Positions 1 to 7,844 of a stretch of 14,667 nt of DNA are shown here, in pieces. How positions within the stretch are numbered: position 1 is the first letter of the stretch; the number at the start of each line of letters is the position of its first letter. The position numbers and the translations under genes are program-made. The DNA comes from Methanobacterium sp. (GTDB lineage Archaea; Methanobacteriota; Methanobacteria; Methanobacteriales; Methanobacteriaceae): positions 1-14,667 of the forward strand of contig JAHKLP010000009.1 in NCBI GenBank assembly GCA_020855015.1, written 5' to 3'. The notes under the pieces are model-generated. The model searched no databases. It was not told the origin of the DNA and saw only the letters and a list, made by a program, of their open reading frames with translations.

Positions 1-665
1 CCTTGAGGAAGTTTCCCTAAATCCCCTTTTACATCCTTTAAAATACCTTCACCAGCACCTAAAAACATTCCTTCACTGGTTATGCCCATAAAAACTTCTG
101 GGGGAAGCAAAGCAACCGCCACTTGATTTTGTTCTTTAACTTCCAAGTCATTGGTTACCACAGTGATGGCTCGTTCCTGTAAGTTCACATTGCACACCAA
201 GAGTTTATCAGCCTTAGGGTGTTTAGAAACACTTAGTATTTCTCCTTTTTTTATATCAATACCTATGACTGGATCTTTTATTTCCCCTAAATTAAGACGG
301 GACTGTAGACCAGAAATAGTGTTGAGAAAAAATTTTATTTTAGCTAAAGCCTCTTCCAGCTTTTCTTTCTCATCACGATTAGCTAGTTCCAGGAATTGCT
401 TGTACCATAACTCTCCCCCTAATGCATCTAATATTTCATTTCCCTGTTCCTCTAAGAAAGTCAATTGTGGAGTTTCTGCCAATTCAGACGGCGAGATGTA
501 GGAATAGTATAGGGTCTGAATCTCCGATTTCATCTTACCTGCTGCTTGTAAGACCTTTTTTTTATTCCATTTACCCTTCAGGTTAGCCCCATCAATTGTT
601 TTCAGGAATAGTTCAACTGATTTTTCTGCTACCAAGAGCCTGTAATCTTTGCTTGTATCCCACAT
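1..665 (-). CDS. tRNA-binding domain protein (EMAP/Arc1p-type OB-fold), 3' end cut by window edge
   Basis: This partial gene starts at an ATG (665 on the minus strand) and runs leftward off the window, giving 221 residues. Residues 1-125 are mostly helical and charged and I do not recognise them. From about residue 131 there is a tRNA-binding OB-fold of the kind found in EMAPII, Arc1p and the C-terminus of MetRS: DPVIGIDIKKGEILSVSKHP, then KADKLLVCNV, and late in the domain GITSEGMFLGAG. These match the family's D-hydrophobic-VG-I, HP-A-DKL and G-SEGM positions. The domain is nearly complete, so probably only a short C-terminal piece is missing. A weak GGTG lies about 6 bases before the ATG, and no in-frame ATG was found just upstream. 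The role is inferred to be tRNA binding or delivery to a synthetase; no synthetase catalytic domain is visible. The domain call is firm, the biological role is not. Confidence 0.85.
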   Translation of the reverse strand, partial: MWDTSKDYRLLVAEKSVELFLKTIDGANLKGKWNKKKVLQAAGKMKSEIQTLYYSYISPSELAETPQLTFLEEQGNEILDALGGELWYKQFLELANRDEKEKLEEALAKIKFFLNTISGLQSRLNLGEIKDPVIGIDIKKGEILSVSKHPKADKLLVCNVNLQERAITVVTNDLEVKEQNQVAVALLPPEVFMGITSEGMFLGAGEGILKDVKGDLGKLPQ

Positions 666-696
666 TCTAGCACCAGACCATAAATTACAATAATCA

Positions 697-749
697 TTAT
701 AAACCAACTTGACATCTCAAATCATTGCAACGTTTCATTAGTTTTATAC
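697..749 (-). promoter_or_regulatory. candidate promoter(s) for the tRNA-binding protein gene
   Basis: Two minus-strand TATA-like boxes lie upstream of the ATG at 665. The box at 742-749 would place transcription start roughly 50 bases before the ATG. The box at 697-704 would give a very short leader. The sequence does not decide between them. Confidence 0.35.
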
Positions 750-844
750 ATTCACTCCTGTTTATGCCTATACACTTTATCTTTAGATTATTATTAAAAC
801 TATTGAAAAACCTACTTGATTTACCGGTGCTACCCTAAATTTCT

Positions 845-857
845 GGTTACAATAACC
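845..857. promoter_or_regulatory. 13-bp perfect inverted repeat, candidate operator
   Basis: GGTTA at 845-849 and TAACC at 853-857 are exact reverse complements around a CAA centre. The repeat lies about 15-20 bases upstream of the TATA-like element of the PRC-barrel/nadX operon, a position suited to an archaeal activator or repressor. The regulator is unknown. Confidence 0.35.
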
Positions 858-865
858 TCTTCTTT

Positions 866-898
866 CGAAATCTTTAAGTACAGGGAAGGTTTTAATTT
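866..898 (+). promoter_or_regulatory. candidate promoter of the PRC-barrel/aspartate dehydrogenase operon
   Basis: A purine-rich stretch (CGAAA, 866-870), possibly a BRE, precedes a TATA-like TTTAAGTA at 873-880. A second AT-rich TTTAATTT lies at 891-898. Either would start a leader of about 60-80 bases that contains the short ORF at 924-971. Confidence 0.35.
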
Positions 899-923
899 AA
901 TTTAGTTAATGGTACCCCCTGAG

Positions 924-971
924 ATGAATGTGGATGAGTTTCAAAAGACCCAGGGTATTGCCAAAAAATGA
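924..971 (+). other. possible 15-codon leader ORF before the PRC-barrel gene
   Basis: An ATG at 924 opens a complete 15-codon frame encoding MNVDEFQKTQGIAKK. It stops at TGA 969-971, just before the GAGGTGG ribosome binding site (972-978) of the PRC-barrel gene. The stop overlaps an ATG at 968 in an ATGA arrangement. No convincing Shine-Dalgarno sequence precedes it. It could be a leader peptide that couples translation, a remnant, or chance. Confidence 0.2.
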
Positions 972-982
972 GAGGTGGAAAT

Positions 983-1312
983 ATGGTGGAATTAACTAAT
1001 CTATATAACTTAGATGTATACACCACCCGCGGAAAGTACGTGGGACGCATTCAGGACGTAATATTAAACATTAAAAAAGGAAGGGTTTCAACCCTAAAAG
1101 CCGTTGCCATGAATCCTGACAAAAAAACCGTTGGTATTAAAGATGTTATAACAAAAAGCATAAGAATAGTGCCGGAGGGGGACGAAATTAGGCCCTTAAA
1201 AGAGGAAGGAACTGTGGAAATACCATATGATAGGGTTCAGGCAGTGGGGGATATTTTATTAATTAGTCCAGAGATTAAGGAATCCAGTGCACCTGCCAGC
1301 GCGGAGACTTAG
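983..1312 (+). CDS. PRC-barrel domain protein
   Basis: The product has 109 residues if it starts at ATG 983. I chose this start because GAGGTGG at 972-978 is well spaced before it. An in-frame ATG at 968 has no ribosome binding site and would place the SD inside the gene. The fold is a single PRC-barrel of about 80 residues, with hydrophobic strands around LYNLDVYTTRGKYVGRIQDV at the N-terminus and IPYDRVQAVGDILLI near the end, followed by a short Ser/Ala-rich tail. PRC-barrels occur in the ribosome maturation factor RimM, photosynthetic reaction centre H subunits and archaeal CdvA. Small single-domain versions are common in euryarchaea and have no settled function. The stop codon directly abuts the aspartate dehydrogenase start, so the two are surely co-transcribed and probably translationally coupled. 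The domain is clear; the function is unknown. Confidence 0.85.
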   Translation: MVELTNLYNLDVYTTRGKYVGRIQDVILNIKKGRVSTLKAVAMNPDKKTVGIKDVITKSIRIVPEGDEIRPLKEEGTVEIPYDRVQAVGDILLISPEIKESSAPASAET

Positions 1313-2077
1313 ATGAAAGTTGGCATCCTGGGATGCGGCGCCATAGCTAATATCATTACGAATTTTGCCCGAGAAGGGAAGCTTGGCGTTGAAATAAAAT
1401 TTTTTTATGATCGTGACATGGAAAGAGCCGAAAACCTGGCCTCACAAGTTGATGGAAGGGTGGTTCTGGACATGAAAGACATGCTCAACCATGTTGACAT
1501 GGTAATTGAAGCGGCTTCACCCAAATCAGTGGAAGAAATGGTTCCCACCATTCTTAAAGAAGGTAAAGATGTTATGATTATGAGTGTAGGGGGCCTTATA
1601 AATCCTGAAACTAGATTAAAACTAGAAAAACTAGCAAAAGAAAATAAATGCAGGATATACGCTCCTTCCGGAGCCATAGTAGGATTAGATGGGATTAAAG
1701 CTGCGTCTTTAGGTAAAATTCAGCGAGTAACCCTGGTAACTAGGAAACCACCTCGTTCCTTAGGGATTACCACTGAAAAAGAAAAAATATTATACCAGGG
1801 AAAAGCCACCGAAGCAGTTAAAAAGTTCCCATTAAACATCAACGTTGCCGCAACTGTCAGTATGGCTGCTGACCAAGAAATCGAGGTTAAAATCATTGCT
1901 GACCCCCACGTTGATCGGAATATGCATGAAGTGGAAGTAGTGGGAGATTTTGGAGAATTCCACACCACAACCAGTAACATTAGATGTTCTATGAATCCTA
2001 AAACAAGTGTTTTGGCAGCTTACTCTGCCATTAAACTACTAAACAGTTTAAATGAAAATTTCCTGGTGGGTACGTAA
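1313..2077 (+). CDS. nadX: L-aspartate dehydrogenase (NAD biosynthesis)
   Basis: The product has 254 residues, the usual length for the family. It would oxidise L-aspartate with NAD(P)+ to iminoaspartate, the substrate of quinolinate synthase NadA, replacing aspartate oxidase NadB in an anaerobe. The N-terminus is a Rossmann fold with GILGCGAIA at residues 4-12. Family signatures follow: SVGGL near 91-95, PSGAI at 118-122, the FPLNINVAA stretch at 172-180, ADPHVDRNMH at 196-205 containing the candidate catalytic His199 (or His205), and NPKTS at 228-232. The ATG at 1313 immediately follows the PRC-barrel stop codon, so translation is likely coupled. No other NAD synthesis gene is in the window. 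A short T run follows the stop. Confidence in the enzyme call is high; the cofactor preference cannot be read from the sequence. Confidence 0.9.
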   Translation: MKVGILGCGAIANIITNFAREGKLGVEIKFFYDRDMERAENLASQVDGRVVLDMKDMLNHVDMVIEAASPKSVEEMVPTILKEGKDVMIMSVGGLINPETRLKLEKLAKENKCRIYAPSGAIVGLDGIKAASLGKIQRVTLVTRKPPRSLGITTEKEKILYQGKATEAVKKFPLNINVAATVSMAADQEIEVKIIADPHVDRNMHEVEVVGDFGEFHTTTSNIRCSMNPKTSVLAAYSAIKLLNSLNENFLVGT

Positions 2078-2087
2078 ATCAAACCTA

Positions 2088-2093
2088 TTTTTT
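2088..2093 (+). terminator. oligo-T stretch after nadX
   Basis: Six T residues lie about 10 bases after the nadX stop codon, with no stem before them. Archaeal RNA polymerase can terminate at T tracts alone, so this is a weak candidate terminator. Confidence 0.3.
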
Positions 2094-2103
2094 GAGGGGA
2101 CAA

Positions 2104-2259
2104 TAATATATAGTAATATAATATAAACCCACCAAGTTCAAGAAATTTTATCTGCTATTATATCTCTAATCTAATACATTCATTATTATATTTATTATAC
2201 AATATCCAATTAATCATCCATTGTTATTTACTGGAATAATAATCAGAACTATTATTATT
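2104..2259. other. AT-rich spacer upstream of thg1 with TATA-like elements and an inverted repeat
   Basis: The 233-base gap between nadX and the Thg1 gene is strongly AT-rich. TATA-like sequences occur at 2104-2110 and 2121-2127 (ATATAAA). A perfect 9-bp inverted repeat lies at 2235-2243 (AATAATAAT) and 2251-2259 (ATTATTATT), separated by 7 bases. If the box at 2121-2127 is used, the thg1 transcript has a leader of roughly 160 bases or a separate small RNA starts here. I see no coding sequence or tRNA. Confidence 0.3.
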
Positions 2260-2310
2260 TCTTGTAACTTTCCTTAAAACTATTAAAAAAAATGAACATC
2301 TGCTGATTAT

Positions 2311-3057
2311 ATGAAAGAGTGTGAAATATTTTCCAGTTTAAAAGTTCCCTGCACTTCAAATATCGTGGTAAGACTTGATGGCAGGAATTTCTCCCAATTA
2401 TCCCGTAAACTGGAGTTTGAAAAACCTTATGACATAGAATTTGTCGAAATTCTTTCAGAAGCATCTTACAAACTTTTCATGGAATTTAATCCCCGATTTT
2501 TATACACTTTTTCTGATGAAGTTAGTTTACTCCTTGGGAATGTGCCTTTTGGGGGGAGGGTAGAAAAAATCGATTCTGTTATGGCCAGTTTCCTTAGTGG
2601 AGCATTTACACGAGAAATTATGGGAAAAGATAAATACGCTGAAATTTTTAGAGGAATTAAACCTGTTTCATTTGATTCCAGGTTGATTCCACTATCAAAT
2701 AAGGGTGTTATTGCATATTTCCAGGAAAGACAAATGGAAGCCTGGAGAAACTGTTTAAATGGATACTCATATTGGACACTCAGGAAGGAACATTCCAGAA
2801 CTGAAACTATGGAAATCCTGCATAAAAAGAAAAGCGAACAGTTACATGATCTCCTTTTCTCCAATAACATTAATCTGGCCATGATGCCAGCGTGGCAGAG
2901 AAGAGGAATCGGTTTATACAAAAAAAAGATAAAAATTGAGGGGTGGAATCCTTTAACTAAAGAAAATGTCAAATCGGAACGGAAAAAAATCACCATAGAT
3001 TGGGAGCTGCCCCGTTTTGATAAAGAGTTTTTTCATGAAAAATCACTGCTTGAATAA
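2311..3057 (+). CDS. thg1: tRNA-His guanylyltransferase family protein (archaeal Thg1, 3'-5' polymerase)
   Basis: The product has 248 residues, similar to other archaeal Thg1 proteins. The family adds nucleotides to the 5' end of tRNA in the reverse 3'-5' direction: G-1 of tRNA-His, or template-directed repair of 5' ends in Thg1-like proteins. The palm-domain metal ligands are visible as VRLDGRNFSQL at 20-30 (Asp23) and FSDEVSLLL at 67-75 (Asp69, Glu70). FDSRLIPL at 121-128 and the RQMEAWRNCLNGYSYW region at 140-155 follow the family pattern. The HINNLYN motif of eukaryotic Thg1 is not seen, as expected for the archaeal branch. The ATG at 2311 has only a weak TGAT upstream, and an earlier ATG at 2291 runs into a stop. 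A JAMM protease gene lies downstream on the same strand, about 100 bases away with its own TATA-like boxes. The family is confident; non-templated versus templated activity is open. Confidence 0.9.
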   Translation: MKECEIFSSLKVPCTSNIVVRLDGRNFSQLSRKLEFEKPYDIEFVEILSEASYKLFMEFNPRFLYTFSDEVSLLLGNVPFGGRVEKIDSVMASFLSGAFTREIMGKDKYAEIFRGIKPVSFDSRLIPLSNKGVIAYFQERQMEAWRNCLNGYSYWTLRKEHSRTETMEILHKKKSEQLHDLLFSNNINLAMMPAWQRRGIGLYKKKIKIEGWNPLTKENVKSERKKITIDWELPRFDKEFFHEKSLLE

Positions 3058-3089
3058 GTTCTTACCAAATCAACATCAACTTATGTTCA

Positions 3090-3123
3090 ATATATAAATC
3101 TCAATTAATTATTTTGTATAAAT
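3090..3123 (+). promoter_or_regulatory. candidate promoter of the JAMM protease gene
   Basis: Two TATA-like boxes lie in the 101-base gap after thg1: TATATAAAT at 3090-3098 and GTATAAAT at 3116-3123. They would place transcription start around 3120 or 3147, giving a short leader before the ATG at 3159. The gene also lacks a clear Shine-Dalgarno sequence. Confidence 0.4.
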
Positions 3124-3158
3124 GATACTTATTAGACAATTAATATCTAATTGATCCT

Positions 3159-3602
3159 ATGAATGAAAAGAATAGCTGGATTAACAAATTGATTGGTATA
3201 TTCCTGGGAAATCAGGAAAAAAAATTCCATGAGATCATTATCGAAAGAGAGGTTGTGGAAGAGATAATCCAAATAGCCAGACAGTCCCATCCTCTTGAAT
3301 TTATGGCTATGTTGGAAGGAAACGTCAGTGCAGGAATTTTGAGGATAAATGGGCTTGTTTTTGTACCTGGTGAAACATCAAATCAGGGGGCAGTTATGAA
3401 ATTGTTTATGATGCCCATGATCACTGGCACGGTGGGTTCAGTTCACAGTCATCCCATCCCCAATGCTACGCCTTCTTCTGAGGATCTACATTTCTTTGCC
3501 AAAAATGGTCTATTTCATTTAATAATCGCCGACCCCTACATTGAAGAAAGTATAGTGGGATATGATACTTTTGGAGATGTAATTAAATATAAAATAGATT
3601 GA
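3159..3602 (+). CDS. JAMM/MPN+ metalloprotease-like protein (Mov34/PAD-1 family)
   Basis: The product has 147 residues and a complete JAMM zinc motif: HSHP at 96-99 followed by Ser106 and Asp109, giving exactly HxH-x7-S-x2-D. The upstream catalytic glutamate is Glu47 in HPLEFMAML. All residues needed for a zinc-dependent isopeptidase are present, so it is predicted to be active. Archaeal relatives such as Haloferax JAMM1 remove ubiquitin-like SAMP proteins from targets or process the precursors of MoaD/ThiS-like sulfur carriers. Desampylase activity is therefore the leading inference, but no SAMP or E1-like gene is in the window. The first 25 residues are a basic, partly hydrophobic extension. 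The start at 3159 has a poor ribosome binding site. The gene converges with serA. Confidence 0.85.
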   Translation: MNEKNSWINKLIGIFLGNQEKKFHEIIIEREVVEEIIQIARQSHPLEFMAMLEGNVSAGILRINGLVFVPGETSNQGAVMKLFMMPMITGTVGSVHSHPIPNATPSSEDLHFFAKNGLFHLIIADPYIEESIVGYDTFGDVIKYKID

Positions 3603-3682
3603 AATCATTTATTCAAAAAAAAGAAGATATAGAAGAATGGCAAAAAGAAATTAAAAAAATATTTCTTACTGGCTTTTTATTA
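3603..3682. terminator. convergent terminator region between the JAMM gene and serA
   Basis: This 80-base convergent gap contains A8 at 3617-3624 and A7 at 3652-3658. Both read as T tracts on the minus strand downstream of serA and suit T-tract termination. On the plus strand only short T runs occur (3662-3680). No stable hairpin was found. Confidence 0.4.
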
Positions 3683-5255
<1,573 letters not shown>

Positions 5256-5330
5256 ATATCCACATTATCCATTTTTTTTACCAGTCCTTTAGGTCCAGTC
5301 AATTCTCTTTATTTATTCTATAAGTGATAT

Positions 5331-5342
5331 AGATTTAAATCT
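5331..5342 (-). promoter_or_regulatory. 12-bp palindrome overlapping the candidate serA TATA element
   Basis: AGATTTAAATCT is a perfect 12-bp palindrome whose centre, TTTAAAT, reads as a TATA-like element for serA. It would start transcription near 5311 and give a leader of nearly 60 bases. A dimeric regulator binding here would block TBP, but the symmetry may also be a by-product of AT richness. Confidence 0.3.
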
Positions 5343-5565
5343 GTTGTGAATAACCAATCTCAAGATAAAAATTTTCTTGAAGTAATAAATTAACTGGGTA
5401 ACAATATATAATTATTTGAATGTCATTACTAGAAATACAATATTAAATTGACAACGATCCTCTATTGTATTATTTTTATTGGAATAATAGCTATTTACAG
5501 GAAAATTTATAATAGTAATAGTCATTAATTGTTTTTTGAAAGAATATTATAGCTTTAATCTACTA

Positions 5566-5583
5566 AAGAAAATAAATTTATAT
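5566..5583 (+). promoter_or_regulatory. candidate promoter of the ybjQ/TIM-barrel operon
   Basis: TTTATAT at 5577-5583 is preceded by a purine-rich BRE-like stretch (AAGAAAATAAA, 5566-5576), close to the archaeal consensus. Transcription would start near 5607, leaving a leader of about 70 bases before the ATG at 5676. Confidence 0.45.
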
Positions 5584-5675
5584 CCTGGAATTACTATGAA
5601 TAAATAACAATAATTGATAAATTGAATTTTTGTGAAAAGTATATTTGATAAACAAATAGATTTGGAGGTTTGATC

Positions 5676-6017
5676 ATGGTCTCAGTGGATGAATTCATAA
5701 TTGTAAGCTCTAACTATGTACCTGGATATGAGATTACAGAAACTAAAGGTTTTGTATATGGACTTACAGTCCGTAGCAGAGGCGTGGGTGGACAGATAGG
5801 TGCAGGAATACGTTCCATGTTTGGGGGAGAAATTAAGGAGTATGTAAGCATGATGGAAGAAACCAGGGACGAAGCCCTCTATCGAGCCATTGATCATGCC
5901 AGAGCAATGGGTGCTAATGCCATAATAAGTGCTCGGTATGATTCTAATGATATTTCAGACATCATGCAGGAAATATTGGTTTTCGGAACTGCAGTGGTAG
6001 CCCATAAAGTTGAATAA
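5676..6017 (+). CDS. YbjQ/DUF74 family protein (heavy-metal-binding-domain annotation)
   Basis: The product has 113 residues, the normal size for this single-domain family. The pattern GYEITETKGFVYGLTVRS near the N-terminus, EYVSMMEETRDEALYRAIDHA in the middle, GANAIISARYD and VFGTAVV at the end are hallmark positions of YbjQ proteins. Family members form pentameric rings in crystal structures. They carry a putative metal-binding label, but their cellular role is not established. I placed the start at ATG 5676 because GGAGGT (5664-5669) is ideally spaced before it, whereas the in-frame TTG at 5670 overlaps the ribosome binding site. The next gene begins 28 bases after the stop, so the two probably form an operon. 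Confidence 0.9.
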   Translation: MVSVDEFIIVSSNYVPGYEITETKGFVYGLTVRSRGVGGQIGAGIRSMFGGEIKEYVSMMEETRDEALYRAIDHARAMGANAIISARYDSNDISDIMQEILVFGTAVVAHKVE

Positions 6018-6045
6018 ATTTATTCAAAAATCATATTTGATTTAA

Positions 6046-6795
6046 ATGTTACAAGGTTACATTGAAATTGATGGGCACAAATTGCCACGTACCTTACTGG
6101 GAACTTCCCCATTTGTAGGAGCATCCCAGTTCGGACACCGGGCCCGACTTTACATTTTAGATCTGTATCGGAAACCTGAAGCCATGGCCAGAATTATGAT
6201 TAAATCTTACCAGTTGGGGGTTAGAGGGATACAACTTTTACCTTATCCCCCTGTGGTTGAATCCCTTAAAATGGCAAGTGATGAAGGCTGTCCCCTGGAT
6301 ATTGTGGGAACAGTCCGTCTACAGGAAGCAAATGATGATCTGAAACTTTTTTCCAATTTAGGTGCCAAGGCCATCATGCTACATGCAGACATTACAGATA
6401 GGGAAAACTGGGATTATATAGGTAAAAAATTGGATGAAATAAATGATACCGGGGCCATTTCCGGCCTGGTAACTCATATGCCATTCAAAACAACCCAAAA
6501 AATCATAGAATCACCCATTCGGAATGATTTCCAACTTTACATGGTACCTGTCAATCGTTTGGGATATTTGATGGATTGTGATACCCACGGTCCAGATGAA
6601 AGGGAACATTTCAGGGAAATGATACATGAACTGGGTAAAACAGTTATTGCCAAGAAAGTGCTTGCTGCTGGTATAATGACTCCAGATGATGCCTTTGATT
6701 ATCTAAAAAAACTGGATTATGTGGATATGGTGGCACTGGGAATTGCTTCTGAGGATGAAGCTGAAGAAACCTTCCTAAAACTACTTCAACGCTGA
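6046..6795 (+). CDS. conserved protein of unknown function, TIM-barrel-like
   Basis: The product has 249 residues. I do not recognise a characterised family. The pattern of short hydrophobic strands alternating with amphipathic helices (GVRGIQLLPYP, LDIVGTVRL, GAKAIMLHADI, FQLYMVPVNR, KTVIAKKVLAAGIM, VDMVALGIAS) is that of an alpha/beta TIM barrel. Conserved-looking polar residues include TSPFVGASQFGHRAR near the N-terminus, HADITDREN, DCDTHGPDERE and the final GIAS loop, where phosphate often binds in such barrels. There is no cysteine cluster, signal peptide or membrane segment, so it is presumably a cytosolic enzyme. It lies 28 bases after the YbjQ gene with only a weak ribosome binding site (TTGAT), which suggests co-transcription. 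It converges with the HTH regulator gene. The fold is an inference; the reaction is unknown. Confidence 0.75.
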   Translation: MLQGYIEIDGHKLPRTLLGTSPFVGASQFGHRARLYILDLYRKPEAMARIMIKSYQLGVRGIQLLPYPPVVESLKMASDEGCPLDIVGTVRLQEANDDLKLFSNLGAKAIMLHADITDRENWDYIGKKLDEINDTGAISGLVTHMPFKTTQKIIESPIRNDFQLYMVPVNRLGYLMDCDTHGPDEREHFREMIHELGKTVIAKKVLAAGIMTPDDAFDYLKKLDYVDMVALGIASEDEAEETFLKLLQR

Positions 6796-6844
6796 TATTG
6801 TAGAATATGCCTATTAAATGATAAATTGAGATTAATATAAAAAA

Positions 6845-7819
<975 letters not shown>

Positions 7820-7826
7820 CAAAAAA

Positions 7827-7835
7827 CACCTGGTG
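7827..7835. promoter_or_regulatory. palindromic back-to-back ribosome binding sites for the HTH regulator and tiaS
   Basis: CACC at 7827-7830 and GGTG at 7832-7835 are mirror images around T7831. Read on the minus strand the site gives AGGTG, seven bases before the regulator ATG at 7819. Read on the plus strand it gives GGTGAT (7832-7837), seven bases before the tiaS ATG at 7845. One short palindrome thus supplies both ribosome binding sites, and it decides both start codons. Confidence 0.6.
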
Positions 7836-7844
7836 ATATTTTAT

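Larger units (their letters stand above)
666..982. other. divergent intergenic region between the tRNA-binding gene and the PRC-barrel/nadX operon
   Basis: About 317 bases separate the two divergent start codons. On the minus strand, TATA-like elements lie at 742-749 (read GTATAAAA) and 697-704 (read TTTATAAT). On the plus strand, TATA-like elements lie at 873-880 and 891-898. A perfect inverted repeat sits at 845-857 and a 15-codon ORF at 924-971. No tRNA, repeat array or longer ORF is visible. Confidence 0.5.
5303..5663. other. long AT-rich divergent intergenic region between serA and the YbjQ gene
   Basis: About 420 bases separate the two divergent start codons (5254 and 5676). The region is very AT-rich and holds a palindrome at 5331-5342 near serA, a 10-bp palindrome (AATAGCTATT) at 5486-5495, a T6 run at 5532-5537 and a good TATA box at 5577-5583. 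I see no tRNA, no ORF with a ribosome binding site and no repeat array. Confidence 0.5.

Noticed and set aside
151..501. Plus-strand open frame of 116 codons
   Set aside because: It lies antisense to the tRNA-binding domain gene, has no ribosome binding site and encodes a Ser/Phe-rich sequence typical of a shadow frame.
2466..2996. Minus-strand frame of 176 codons opposite thg1
   Set aside because: Thg1 motifs are intact on the plus strand; the antisense product has no recognisable domain.
5400..5660. Possible small RNA or repeat array in the long AT-rich spacer
   Set aside because: Only short AT palindromes and single T runs are visible; no regular repeat spacing or GC-rich structured element was found.
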